A DNA stretch of 64,000 nt from Erodium maritimum (GCA_963921825.1 OY997595.1:67611879-67675878); one strand, 5' to 3'. Counted from the stretch's first letter, positions 11,199 through 22,658 are shown. Program-made: numbers and translations. Notes: generated from the letters alone by a model not told the origin.

Positions 11199-14100
11199 CT
11201 GAAATTCGCAAAACGCAATTGCATTACATCTGAAGTACATGTTATTACCATTGTGTCCTCGTTATTGTTCCTTATGAAATGTATAGAGGTAAAATACTTA
11301 AGGTCGAAAAATGTCATTTTTCCATCCATTATATGACATTTGAGGTCATATGACTAACGGAATTGAATATTCCATCCATATATACAAACAAAATCGTGTG
11401 ACCAATACTGAAGGTACTGCATTTGTCACTTTGAAACGTTGGGTAGAGTAGTGTTCGTGACCAATACTTAAGAGTAAGTTCCGATATTTAACCCAATTCT
11501 TTTTTAGGGACCTTAATTACATACAGGTTTCTTCAACTAATATTTCTACATCATTTCTACCTAATATTTTTCATGAAGTACAATTATTTATGCAAAACAT
11601 TTTTGATTGAACACTATTCAAAATTCTTTAGGATACTTGAAAATGATGTGATAATTATCTCGTTTTTCACTTTTTGTGGGAACCGTCTACTGATTTTGAT
11701 CATGAAAAATAAGTGAGGGGGCTATTTTGGTGAGTGAAAAAAATATGGCTTAGAGAAGGGCTTTGAGAAGAGAAGAAAATGAAAGGAGAAAAAGATAATA
11801 AGAAAGACATACCTTGTCTGCATGAATCTGCTCTATAGTTGTATTCAGCTCTCCCTCCCAACGCTCTTCAGTCCAAGACGCATTCAGACAGACATTCTCT
11901 AGGATTGGTGTGGTTATGATTCCTCCGCAGAATGTCCTCATGTCGGGGCAGTCTCGCACATCAACTCTTTCTAATACAGGGAAGTTGAAGGTATAACTAC
12001 GGGATGAGCTGAAATTTATAAGCCTTGGTAAGTCCTTAAGTTTCAACCACAACAAATTGTTGAAAATAATCTTATGGCCAAAAGATGACGACTCTTGGTC
12101 ATCATCTTTCACCTCTCCTATTATTTCTTCTATCCTTTCACATCTACTTATGTTTAGAAACTGGAGGTTCTCCAAACTTGTAGCTGTTGAGGGCTGTATT
12201 AAACTTATCAGTCCACCACAATCCTTGACAGTCAAAGATGTCAGTTTTTTGAAAGATACTGAGGGTGGTACTAAATTTGTAAGGAGAGGACATTCCTTCA
12301 CGACTAGATATCCAAGTTTGTCAAGAACAGGGATGTATTGGTCTTTGTCACAGATGTGCTTCAATTCTGGTAACTTCTTGAGTTGTAGAACTGTCAACTG
12401 AGGAAGTAGTACGTCACTATTGGCATGATCAATGACCTCTCCTTCATACGAAAATATCTCTTCGAACGAGCAATTGAACACCTCAAACCATGTCAGCTGA
12501 TTGTGAATTATGCTAAGAAACTTTGATGGAAAAGTGGTTGCTTCCCCGTGAAACTGAATAATGGTTAAGCTTTCAAGACTGCGAAACAAGTGTTGGGGAA
12601 CATGACCATCATATAGTCTCACTATCTTAATCACGTCCTGGCTTGTTATGCTCATAGACTTTAGTTTGGAGATCACCTGACAAAATTAATTAAATGATAT
12701 TCAGTAATTACTTCCCAAGTCATAATTGATTAATAATTATGTTACATAGGAAAAACTAATAATAAAGAGGAACACAGTCATCTCAGTAAACTTAAAAGTC
12801 CAATTTCTACTATTTGGAGGCTTAAAATTAATAATAAACAATTTCCTCATTTGAAAGATATTTTATTTGAACGTCGCGCGTCAAATTTAAAAAATGTATC
12901 TTTTTTTCTTCTAAGTTTACTAATTTAATCATTTCCGTTTCGTTTATCCTCCGATTTTTTTTATTGCGCCAATATATTTTTTTTTCAAGATCTATCTATC
13001 ATCTAACATATTGAATATGTTTTGAAACAAGGAAGGACATGTACATACAAAAATTATGACAAACACAATATTCGTAAACCATATTCTTCATGTTCTCAAA
13101 CCATATGACTCTTATTGCAAACCACTTATATTTCATATTCGCAAACTGTATCCCACACATGTACAACCACATCTCCCATTACCCATCCATATTCGAAAAC
13201 TTCATCATTCAAATTCTCAAACCATATCTAACACATCCACTATCACATCATATTCTCAAACCATATATAACACACCTATAACCACACTCCTCATATTCTC
13301 AAATCACAGTCCTCATATTCTCAAATCACTTCACTCATATTCTCAAATCACACTACTTATATTCTCAAACCACACTCCTCATATTGTCAAACCACTTCAC
13401 TCATATTCTCAAACAACATCTTCCGTATTCTCAAACTCATATCGTTCATATTATTAAACCACATCTCATTCTCAAATCACATCACTCATATTTTAAACCA
13501 CATCACCTATATTTTAAACCACATCACCTCTATTTTAAATCACATCAAAACATATTCAGTATGCTACTTGTTAGAAAGTCTTTGAAAAGAGAATAATATT
13601 GACGCAAGAACAAAGTTTATTGAGATTGAAACGAAGCGAAAATGATTAAATTAATAAACTTGGTTAAAAAATAATCATTTTCAGAACGCGACACGTGTCG
13701 CGTTTTAGTAAAATTCACATGTTCACATTATAATTTGAGGCTTACACCTGATTCATCTTCAATAACTGTATTAAGTACATGTACGAGTGACATATTCTAA
13801 TAGTGGAATTTTGAATCCGTACATATAAGGTATTAAATTTTGATACCATATTAGATAACCAACTTAACTAAACCAAATGTTTTATACAATTTGATGTTAC
13901 AAAATATACCTATTTTTAGATGGAAATGTACTCTTAACTAAGACCCGTGAATCGGATAAGCCCAGCACATAAAGACATATTACAAAATAAAACAGACGAC
14001 TTACAATTATAAAAAAACGCATACTTGAAAAAGAGAGACAAAATGTGTTGCATACCTTTTCGAATTGACTGTCTCCTTGTTTTTCTGGAATAGTAATCAA

Positions 14101-17100
14101 ATCAAAAGCCGACATTTTGCCACAGTCACTCATATATAATTCTTTCAGCACAGGCCATTCGGTTGTATGCTCCCTTGGGTAGAAGCACTTCGCTTTTGGC
14201 AGCTTCTCAAGATACAATCTGGCTAGTTTAGGAAAACTAAATGTTGTGGCCACTTGTTCTGTTGCTTTTACTACCTCCTCCGGCGTTTTCATATCATTCT
14301 CATCACCAATAATCACAACCATTTATATCTAGGTACTCTAATTCATGAAGAGAATGAGTCCCGGAAACTGGAAACACATGTTTCAAACTCTTGCATTCAG
14401 ATACTTCCACTCTCCTTAAATTTTGAAAGTTGAAAACATCATGAGATTCCTGCTCCAAATTGATCTGGTTTCTTGCGGCAGAATTTGTTACGTTCACGGT
14501 AGAGAGCTTTTGATTCTGCCATATAGAGTTGATGTTGTCCAAGCGGGCTATACTCAACTTGTCCAATCTAGGAAACTGTATCTGTACACTCAAGTCAATT
14601 CATCAGAAAAATACATTAGTAATTCCTATATGTTGGTGATTTTAGATCAAAAGGGAAGAAGAGACAGAAGGAAAAGGACAAGCTAATAACCGTAAAACGC
14701 TCTCCTTTCCTTATTCATCTCTGCCTACGTCGAGGGGGTAGTCCGATGTATGCGCGGTCCCCCGTGTAGTGGTTTCCGGTACGATACCTACGTCGAGGGG
14801 GTAGTCCGATGTGGGATATCTAGGCCGACGGTTTGTGTTATCGTGCCCCGAAGGAGTGCCGGGAAGATGTCTAGGCCGATGGAGATTCCGGTATGACGTA
14901 TTAAGATTGTGCCCCGAGTGTTTGCCGGGAAGATATCTAGATCGATGTTGTGTGTTCTGGTAGGATATGATAGAGTCGGGCTGTGGACAGCCGGCGGAGT
15001 AGGGGACTACGGTACGGGACGTGTTTGCGTTTTTACTGTTTACTTTGTGTTTGATGACCTGTTAAGTGATGTGGTTGCGGTTTGTGCTTGTTCGTTTGAG
15101 TATGTTTGTGAGTGTGGTTTGGTCTTGAGTTGAGGATTGCGGTTACGAGTTCCATTGGAAATTAGTTGTGTGTTGTACTAGTATGCCCTAATTGGACAGT
15201 TACCCGTGGTGGTGAGCGCTTGCTTATAACCTTAACTTCTTTTCCTACTGAGCGAAAGCTCACCCCCTTATCTTGTTGTTTTTCAGGTCCTGAGCGAGTT
15301 GTGTACTAGCTGGATGCTCGACGCTTGGGAGCTTGCGAGGGTCCTAGGCTAATAGTCTAGAGACGTACCATTATCTTCTCAACTGTTTTACTGTTGTTTT
15401 TACCGAGTTGTGACTTGCGGCGTTGTTCAAATTTTTTTTAAAATGCTATTTGAGACTTGTTTTGGCTTTACTTCATTTAAAATTATTATTGTTTTAGTTC
15501 ACGTCTCGAGTCCGGTCAAAACCGGATTTGGGGCGTGACACCAGGGGCAGTTGCTGGCCTTATGGCTCCTGGCAAGACTGCTTTCCATCCCTCACTTGCA
15601 CTACTTCAAATTGATCTTCCCTGACTTGCTTTCGAGAGGGGGTCTTCTTCGACTCAATGTCCTCAGGGGGTCCTCCAAATACCCTCCTAGAGACCCAGTT
15701 GTAAGAATCCAACGTAACCTGAGATTAGGCAGGACAGTGGGCGTCACCAAACCCTTCTCTAGCTTCGTAGAGGGGCGAGTGGGCCAACTTGAGTTACAAG
15801 TTTCAACTGGTTCTAGTGACTTAGGCAGGACGGTGGACCTTAGATCAATCCACAATGGTTCAAAATGGAGCAAATCTTGGGGGAACCTCTGGGGACACCC
15901 TCGATGGTGAAGTGGATCACTCTTCTAGGATGGGTTTCCCGAGCAATGGTGGCCTTGTTATTGTCTTTTTTGCTTCCTATTTGTTAAGAGCTTGGTACCT
16001 CACGGATAGGGAATCGATCCTCACTATGTACAAAAAAAATATTCTCTTTATGTATCAAATTGTCCCAAATAGGATTAATCTTTATCTCTCTTTGCAATGG
16101 GCTACTCTCCTCTTCTAATAATTCACCTCCAAAATCGTAAAGGAGTTTGTCTGTGAAGACGTGTTTTAAAATATGATTATTATTGGACCTTTAACTATCA
16201 GCTTGAGTCTCTAGTTGATTTGCTCAGCTAATACTATTCACGGTTGTATTTTTATAAAAATCATTTTCTAACAAATCAAAAAAAAATCCTATATATCTTC
16301 ATCAAGATGGCAAATTTGACTAATAATGGACCAGTATAAAAAAATATAAAGTTATGGAGGCGAGATCAATAAAATAACCTTTTGAATGAATAGGGATTGA
16401 GCATCATAATCAAGCTTCTCGTTTGAGTCCATCTCCTCAACACTAGAGTATAATCTTGTGAGGTTTGGCAGATCTTCAAGCCAAAGATGGATTAATTGAG
16501 GAAATATAATCGTACTACTTGCTTCTCCTTCTTCCGTACTAACAATCGCTTTCATCATTGAACACTTTGTAATTTTCAGTTCCCGGATATTCTCAAGATT
16601 CAGAGCAATGGAAGGAGTGAACAAATACTTCAAACCCGCACAATTGTTTATTTCCATTTTCAAAAGTTTTTTAAAGCTCGTGCTTGATGGAAATGCAACC
16701 TGCAATGCATTTCCAATGAAATGGATCTTATCAAATCCATATCCCATATGAACTTCATGATAGATCTAAGACATAATCGGCATGCTATTAATAATTTCCA
16801 AGTATAAGATTAAGATGGTGACGTACCTTTTCAATTGAGAATAATGGCAATATGGAGGGTTCAACATTGTCACAACCAGACACTACTAATTCTGATAGTG
16901 CAGGCCACTGGGTTGTATGTTCTCTTGGATAGAAGCATTTCAGTTTTGATAGTCCATCAAGATTAAATCTGACCAGTTTAGGGAATGTAAATGTTGGAAT
17001 TTTTGTATCCTTCTCATCACTAATAATTGTTTCCACTCCACAATCTTTTATCCTCAACCCCTCGAGTTTATTTAGCGCTCCGACCATATAAGCCGGAAAT

Positions 17101-20100
17101 ACATGTTCCAGACTCTGACAGTCATGAACTTCCACTTTCTGTAAAGTTTGAAAGCTGAAAGTTGTAGTCAAATTCTGAGTTCTTCTTGACATGTGTGGCC
17201 ATATCATCTTGATGCCATCTAAGTTCCCAATTTCCAATGTCTTCAAAATAGGCAATATAACCTATCACAATAAGCCATTTGTACGATCATAAGTAAATAA
17301 GGTTGATTGCTATATTTGCATGGTTCACAAATTTTGCCTTGCCGCAAAAACAACTGGCATTGTGTCCATATTAAACTGGTACCATTTCGATCACATAAAT
17401 ACATTGTGTCCATATTAAAAAGGGATGACTCTGGTTCCTAACCTTTTTCAACGTTTCGTTTTGACGTCCTAACCCAGACCAACGTTTCGTTACAGTTCCA
17501 TACACGAAAGGTTGGAACTTTTACAAAACCTGATATGAACCGTTCAAATTAACGATTTCGTTAACATAGGAAGTGAAAAGTCGAAACTACAATTCCATTC
17601 ACGTTAACCTTTCAACTTCTCTTTCCCAAAATAATGCATTATTTTGAAATTCAGTGTTGAAAAATTGTTGGATATGTATACTAAGTGTTCTAATTGCATG
17701 TTTAACGGGCATGGGGAGCTGAAAGGTTAACGTGAATGGAGTTGTAGTTTCGACTTTTCACTTCCTATGTTAACGAAATCGTTAATTTGAACGATTCATA
17801 TCAGGTTTTGTAAAAGTTCCAACCTTTCGTGTATAACTGTAACGAAACGTTGGTCTGGGTTAGGACGTCAAAAAGAAACGTTCAAGAACGTTAGGACCCA
17901 GAGTTTTCCCTATTAAAAACAAGAGTAGGTATATTATGAATATACCTTTTCATTGAATAGAGGTTGAATGGAAATGTCTAGGCTCTCATTGGGATCCCCT
18001 TCTTCAACTGAACCTGAATAGAACGTCGTGAGATTTGGCAAACTTTCCAGACAAAGATAGCTTAAATGAGGAAAGCAGATTGTCTCCATTTTGGTTTCTC
18101 CTTCCTCCGCAACAATTCGCTTCATCTTTGCACAACTTCTAACGATCAAATCTCGAAGTCCCACAAGAACCATGCCAACGGAAGGGGTCAACAAATACTG
18201 CAAGTTGTCACACTTTTCTACCGTTAATCTGGTTAGGTTGCACCAAGGCATCTCTGAGAGTTTGTGGCTCCATATCCAGGTCAAATTGGAGATTTCAGAC
18301 AGTTCCAATTCTTCCAACTTAGGAAATGAAACCTGCAAATCAGACTAATATTTTGGTACTCTAAACATTTTTGTGAGGTTCATTATATTAAAATTTCGAA
18401 CAAAAGAACTGAAATTATGTGCAGCTACAATTTCAAAGAAAAGTTGAGAGATAAGCATATCGAATTTAGAGTAAGCGACAAATAAATGTACCTTTCTGAA
18501 AAGTGGCATAGAAGATTTAAACTCCCCTTCCTCAGAAACTATTTCTTCAGACTCGGCATCAGTTGTCAATGACTTACCGGCAAAGAATTTGTTGAGTTTA
18601 GGAAGACACTTTAGAGATAGTTTTTGCAGTTGCTCAAACTCTATGTTCTCACAAAATTCACGACTACTGTTAATGTCATCATCTTCTTTATTCTTCTCGG
18701 CTACAATTTCCTCTAACACACTGCACTCCGAAACATGGATTTCTTGAAGACACTGGAGCCCTATAGCCATCGAGAAAGAAAACAAGCTCTCCAATCTGTT
18801 ACACTTTTTCACCTTAACTACTTTTAGATGGTAGAATGACTTTTCCATCAACCGGCCATTACATATCTTTTGCAGCTCCTGGAGACGACTCAAATGCAAC
18901 GACTCCAACGCAGGAAAGGAGGCCTTCTGTTGTCTGTATTCCACTTTTACGATGTACTGAATGTCATCATCTCGTTCGATATGCAAGTGCTTCATGTATG
19001 GAAAACCATCCACATCTAATTGGGGAGTAACATTCTTAACTCCATTGAGTTCCCCCAGACATAAACATTCCGTTCTTTTAATCAACTTCTCAACCACATG
19101 TTGCAAATGATTAATGCTTGTAGTAATAAGTTGGAGACAAACTGTTCTTGCAACTTCTAGCTTATAAAGCCAACGATTAAAGTCCCAGCTGCTCCACATA
19201 TCTCCCACAATTACTTCATATTTTTCCCACTTTTCAAAGCTCAAATCTTTGGAATAAAGGAGTTTTGCGTTTGGAACTACAATTTCCAAACTAGTAAGAT
19301 TGGGCAAATGATTCAATTCCAAAAGACTAACATTGGCTCTTCCACTTGGATCAAAGCGATCTTGAACATCCCATCTGTCAAAACTCTTTCTCATCTTCAA
19401 TTCTTCTAATCGGGACAACCCTGCGATTATACCAGCTGGAATTATCCTGAGTTGTGAACAATTGCTTAGATCTAGCAACCTTAGCTCGACCAGTTTCCCT
19501 ATTGCACTCGGCAGCTCTTCAATACCAGAAGAGACAATGCTAAGTGTTTGAAGTTTCTTCAATTCTCCGATTATAGATATGTCTTCAAGGCTATGACAAT
19601 AATCCACACGAAATGTTTGGAGATTTTTCAAAAAGGAAAGAGATGAAGGCAATGTTGAAACATACGAAAGAGACATGTCTAAAACTTTAAGCTTGCTTGT
19701 CTTTTCAAAGAATGTGTTTGGAATACTCAAAGGTTGACTTACAATACATAAATCAAGCGAGGGACATTCCAATTGGTGTGGAAGGCAAGAGAGGTTAGGA
19801 CCACCACTAAAAACCACTGCAGTGCACCTTTTTAGAACATCGTTCTTGTGATGTGTATTTAATTCAGCACCACTACCTTCAACGGAAAGCATATTGAAAT
19901 CCTTTTCTGCAATAGAGAGGGCAACGCCTCTAACAACATCATGCATTTTGATAGAATTTCTATCTTCTCGACTGTCATTATTGAGCAATAAACAGAAGTC
20001 CTTGAGGTCGGAGATCCAAGCATCCAATCTATCTCTTGCTTCTCCCATTGTCGCTACCTCTCCAACAAACATATCTAAACCCCAGCTATACTGCAACAAG

Positions 20101-21356
20101 TGTTCAATAGAAACATTGCTTCCAACTATAGCACAAAGCAAAAAGAGTTGCTTGTGTTTTTCCCCCAAATGATTGTAACTGATGGACTTCATGGCGGAGT
20201 TAACATCTTCATGTACTTGTTTGTTATCCATCTTTTTTAGCTGTTTCAAGGCATCATTCCATGCAGACACAGTGGGCCGCTTTGACAGAGATGCTGCAGT
20301 TGTGACAATCAAAACCGGCAAACCTGCACACCTTTTGGCCACTTTCTTTCCTATGGCAAATAAGGCCGGGTCTTTAATGACATCAATAGTTTTCTCCTCA
20401 AACAATCTCCACGCTTCTTCTTCTTCTAGAGATTTTAGTGGAAACTCTGTTTTAGTACCCATTGAGGACAACACACGAGGATATCTAGTGGTGAGTAGAA
20501 TCTTGCAACTCATATGCTCAGCGCCGGAAGGAATTCCAACATCATTTAGATCAAGTTCTTTCCAGAGATCATCTAAAATGACAAGCACCTTTTTCCCCTT
20601 CAACCTTCCATATATAAGGCCTGCGCTTTCTGCTTCATTAGAGTTATTCAATCTGAGATCTAACATACTGGCAATTTTTTCTTGAATTTTTTTCAACTCC
20701 ACTGCTTGGGTCACCGGTGCGAAAACAATCTCCTCAAACATCTTCTCTTCTTCAGCACGTTTTGCTACTTGTTTAACAAGTGTGGTCTTCCCCATGCCGC
20801 CAAAACCATACACCCCAATCATGTTCTTTGTTTCATCCTGTAACGCCTTCATGATAGCCTCCACAACCGGCTCCCTTGATCCAAAGGTGAAGACACCTTT
20901 TGTCGATAGGGCAATTTCTTTTCCCAATCCAAGAGCTCTGTCACAAACTTTTTGGATTTTCCCTGCTTCTTCTATGGCACCCATTATCTCTATCTCTTTC
21001 TTGCAAGCTCTCTTGCTGAGCTGATAGCGCGAAATTAGATTTGGACACAGCCCCATCAAACACTTTGTTTGGCCTTTCGCTTTATCATCGTTAATGATTT
21101 GGGTTGCCTCCACATTGGTTTTGTCAGCCTCCTCCTGCCAACTCTTGACCACATTTTTTATCTCTTGTGCGTCCTTTTCTGCAACGGTAACAGAATGATT
21201 CTTGTCAGCTCTTTCTCCATCCAACTTCTTAACTTGCGCTTGGAGGTTAGCCATGTTCTTCTTGTAATTCCAAATGTATCCCAGGTGCTCCTTAGTGGCA
21301 CCAACACAGCGCTCGAAAATGTTGGGTGCTATGGCAGAAATTACCGATTCTGCCAT
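9364..21356 (-). CDS. CNL-class NLR disease-resistance gene (At4g27190/RPS2-like), nine exons, frameshifted
   Basis: Minus-strand gene with exons I place by GT-AG boundaries and reading phase: 21356-18492, 18332-17946, 17261-16827, 16699-16379, 14581-14056, 12676-11813, 11198-10821, 10684-10375 and 9818-9364 (stop). All junctions are phase 0 except exon 8/9, which is phase 1. Exon 1 holds the coiled coil and NB-ARC; exons 2-6 are leucine-rich repeats ending in the family's FxEK pattern at the donor; exons 7-9 are an unusual tail. The predicted length is about 2,180 residues if intact. Exon 5 is 526 nt, not a multiple of three, and frames change near 14306-14320, with a TGA reached about 14303. 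As read, the protein would stop after about 1,430 residues. The family detects pathogen effectors in the cytosol. Introns are loaded with transposons. Confidence 0.85.
10088..10306. mobile_element. Small TIR element (MITE) in CNL intron 8
   Basis: The left end CTAAAAACTACATTATGCAC is inverted at the right end, where it appears as TTAATGTAGTTTTTAG. The terminal repeats are about 28 bp with two or three mismatches. No clear target duplication was found. Length is 219 bp with no coding capacity. Confidence 0.5.
11245..11503. mobile_element. Half of a MULE-type MITE in CNL intron 6
   Basis: TGAGGTCATATGACTAACGG, TTGAAACGTTGG and the run to ATATTTAACCC match the right half of the element at 52701-53174. 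The left arm is missing, so this is a truncated copy. Confidence 0.55.
11813..12676 (-). CDS. CNL exon 6: C-terminal LRR block (288 codons)
   Basis: Acceptor at 12678/12677 and donor AAG/GTATGT at 11813/11812 give an in-phase exon, VISKLKSMSITSQDV to TTIEQIHADK. Irregular LRRs include LLPQLTVLQLKKLPELKHIC, LTSLTVKDCGGL, LENLQFLNISRCERIEEIIGE and the terminal ERVDVRDCPDMRTFC. This matches the final LRR exon of At4g27190-like NLRs, which often ends these proteins. Here splicing can continue into exons 7-9. Confidence 0.8.
12870..13710. mobile_element. Inverted-repeat element enclosing a minisatellite, CNL intron 5
   Basis: GTTTACTAATTTAATCATTT and TTTCGTTTATCC (about 12915-12950) are the reverse complement of sequence at about 13625-13665 (AACGAAGCGAAAATGATTAA, ATTAATAAACTTGG). 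Between the arms lies a minisatellite. The arm resembles the arm of the element at 53539-54902 (CACTAATTTAATATTTCCCG, TTCGTTTGAACTCCG). Outer ends were not resolved. Confidence 0.5.
13060..13560. repeat. Minisatellite, about 18-26-bp units (TCATATTCTCAAACCA-type)
   Basis: CATATTCTCAAAC or close variants recur about 15 or more times, spaced by 18-30 bp and linked by CACATCACTCA-like segments. Toward the end the motif drifts to CATATTTTAAACCACATCAC. It has ORFs on the plus strand only because the repeat lacks stops; these are not genes. Confidence 0.7.
14056..18332 (-). CDS. CNL exons 2-5: alternating LRR modules
   Basis: Exon 2 (18332-17946, 129 codons, VSFPKLEELELSEISNLTW) resembles exon 4 (16699-16379, 107 codons): both have TPS, an FPxL block and end in LFNEK or LFIQK. 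Exon 3 (17261-16827, 145 codons) resembles exon 5 (14581-14056): both contain CFYPREHTT followed by WPxLxEL. The exon pair 2-3 therefore appears duplicated as 4-5. Exon 5 changes frame between LDINGC (first frame) and VVIIGDEND (second frame), a net +1 shift. Introns 2 and 4 contain transposons. Confidence 0.8.
14700..15540 (-). mobile_element. Truncated LTR of the same gypsy family (copy 3), CNL intron 4
   Basis: The right end at 15540 is the reverse complement of TGTCACGCCCCAAATCCGG, matching the start of solo LTR 1. CTTTCGCTCAGTAGG-type sequence occurs in reverse complement at about 15250-15275, as in the other copies. Toward 14700 it contains a degenerate array: CTACGTCGAGGGGGTAGTCC at about 14730 and 14790, and GGGAAGATGTCTAGGCCGATG-like units. 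The expected far end (TGTAAAGACC in this orientation) is absent and no target duplication can be paired, so it is a truncated copy. Confidence 0.65.
15541..16378. other. CNL intron 4 remainder, unassigned repeat-like DNA
   Basis: No exon signal fits the CNL frame here. The stretch around 15541-15910 has higher GC and both-strand ORFs, with an internal repeat (TTAGGCAGGACAGTGGGCG and TTAGGCAGGACGGTGG), so it is probably an old transposon. I cannot assign a family. Confidence 0.4.
17422..17910. mobile_element. Non-autonomous Mutator-like element (MULE) in CNL intron 2
   Basis: Left end GGGATGACTCTGGTTCCTAA and right end (complement) GGGAAAACTCTGGGTCCTAA. The inverted arms run about 200 bp each (17422-17630 and 17705-17910) at high identity. 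The perfect 9-bp duplication TATTAAAAA is at 17413-17421 and 17911-17919. Long terminal inverted repeats with a 9-bp duplication define MULEs. Length is 489 bp, with no transposase. On transcription the intron could fold into a long hairpin. Confidence 0.85.
18492..21356 (-). CDS. CNL exon 1: coiled coil, NB-ARC and first LRRs (955 codons)
   Basis: Start chosen at 21356 (MAESVISAIAPNIFERCVG). The upstream in-frame ATG at 21479 would add 41 residues unlike this family, whose members begin MA/ME followed by a helical coiled coil. Motifs in order: P-loop GFGGMGKTT at residues 184-192, kinase-2 VLVILDDLW at 257-265, RNBS-B ILLTTR at 286-291, GLPL at 345-348, MHDVV at 471-475, then LRRs from about residue 540 (LKVLDMSLSYVSTLPSSL and following). 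All ATP-binding and MHD switch residues are intact. The donor is AAAG/GTACAT at 18492/18491. The frame stays open to 18345 only because the intron happens to be readable. Confidence 0.9.
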
Positions 21357-21518
21357 TTTCAATCTCTGTTTTGGAAATACAAAGCAGTAGAAAAACGACA
21401 AAACGTCAGAAGATCGTTCATAACTTAAGGTCAAAGTGGACATGGAGACTACCAAATAACTTGTCTTTAAACTAACCAAAAAAGAAATGAGAAAATAGTG
21501 AGAAAGAGACTTACATGG

Positions 21519-21525
21519 ATTTATA
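21519..21525 (-). promoter_or_regulatory. Possible TATA box of the CNL gene
   Basis: TATAAAT on the minus strand lies about 165 bp upstream of the chosen start codon at 21356. Its position suits a short unspliced 5' leader. This is a weak assignment from sequence alone. Confidence 0.35.
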
Positions 21526-22182
21526 GAAGTTTGTTTATTAACGACCGAAATGATCTTTGGTATGGCCTTGTAGATAGTGATTGTTTACCTGAAAGTGTAC
21601 AGAAAATGTTGAAGAAAGGATTGAATTGAATTGGGCGGATTAAGAAACCAAAAAAACAACAAAATACAAACTAATGGAACTTAACTAAAAGAAACCAAAA
21701 GCAACACTTCAATACATGGGCCGCAAGGCAAGAAGACCCAGGTAATTCTTCAGAAATGATCCTAAGACCATGTACATCAAGGGATCATGATTCGAAATTC
21801 ATGTGGTGACTAAGAGAACGCACAACGGAAAGCACCCGTTTCCCGCTCCGCGCGCGCCCGGTCCGAGGACCGCGGGCCGTTCCGCTGTAGGGTCAAAAAA
21901 ACGCGGTCCCGCTCCCCGATCCTCGCTCCCCTCTCGCTGGCCGCTCCTCACTCCCTCGCTCCTCGCACCCTCAGCTGCCGTGGTCCTCTCTTGTGCCGCC
22001 ACTTGGCTTCGCCGAATCTGACCGTTTACAACGGTCGGGTAACGACTCTTTTTTTTCTTTTTTTTTAATTCAAAAATCAGATAAATGGAACCCTATAAAT
22101 ACCCAACCCCATTCCTCATTTTTCTCACACCATTCTCTACTTTCACTCTTTCATTCTCACTTCCTACTCGCTATTTTCGAAA

Positions 22183-22299
22183 ATGTCCGACGACGAGGTT
22201 ATGTCCGACGTTGAGGAGAACACCAACCATCAACTACAAAATGATCTTATGGAGCACTTATGGGGTCTATATGGAGCTGGTTTCCATGACGACGAGTAG
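22183..22299 (+). CDS. 38-codon ORF: transposase N- and C-terminus joined by internal deletion
   Basis: The ORF starts MSDDEVMSDVEENTNHQLQN and continues DLMEHLWGLYGAG to a stop. Its start matches the start of the neighbouring Harbinger transposase pseudogene (MSDDEAQTRQ at 24263, minus strand). Its end matches the C-terminal motif of that family, seen also at 39424-39780 (HHQLHDDLIEHIWAKFGD) and in decayed form near 23080-23020. The TATA box lies 89 bp upstream, as against about 97 bp in the larger element. Whether it is translated is unknown; it could simply be a deletion scar. Confidence 0.65.
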   Translation: MSDDEVMSDVEENTNHQLQNDLMEHLWGLYGAGFHDDE

Positions 22300-22506
22300 T
22301 CGTTTGTGCTCTTGGAGCTGGTTTTTTGTAGGTCGTATTAAAAGGGGTTGAATAAAATTAGAAGTTCATTTATATTCATGTTAAATTTATTTATTAATTA
22401 TTTATTGTCATTCATTATTTATATCCAAAAAATTTTAAATTATAAATAATTTAAACGGTTTCTGATAAAGAATTAAATGAAACAACAAAATATCAATTAA
22501 TAATCC

Positions 22507-22640
22507 AGTCAGCACTGTTCTGCACTCCCAGGACCTCAGAGGGCCTTTCTGTTGCAAAACACCCACTTTTATGCACTCCCAGGACCTCACTTTTGTCCAG
22601 TCAGCACAAGTTCTGCACTCCCAGGACCTCACCAAGGTCC
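22507..22640. repeat. Short tandem repeat inside the Harbinger miniature
   Basis: TGCACTCCCAGGACCTCA occurs three times (about 22521, 22575 and 22615). CAGTCAGCAC and CCTTTCTGTTG occur around it. It is a subterminal repeat, of the kind transposases may bind (inference). Confidence 0.6.
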
Positions 22641-22658
22641 TTTCTGTTGTTCTTGCTC

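Larger units (their letters stand above)
21814..22658 (+). mobile_element. Miniature PIF/Harbinger element with intact ends and TAA duplication
   Basis: The left end GAGAACGCACAACGGAAAG is matched by the right end read in complement, GAGCAAGAACAACAGAAAGG. The 3-bp duplication TAA at 21811-21813 and 22659-22661 is the PIF/Harbinger signature. Inside are a TATA box (22094-22101), a 38-codon ORF and a short tandem repeat. At 845 bp it is far shorter than an autonomous element and encodes no nuclease domain. Confidence 0.8.

Noticed and set aside
13056-13596. 133-codon ORF
   Set aside because: It consists of the CATATTCTCAAAC minisatellite translated.
14690-15545. Complete solo LTR in CNL intron 4
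   Set aside because: The TTTACA-type end and a paired 5-bp duplication could not be found; treated as truncated.
21357-21479. Upstream ATG extending the CNL protein by 41 residues
   Set aside because: The extension (MVSLKTSYLVV...) does not resemble NLR N-termini, whereas MAESVISAIAP does; it is probably 5' leader.
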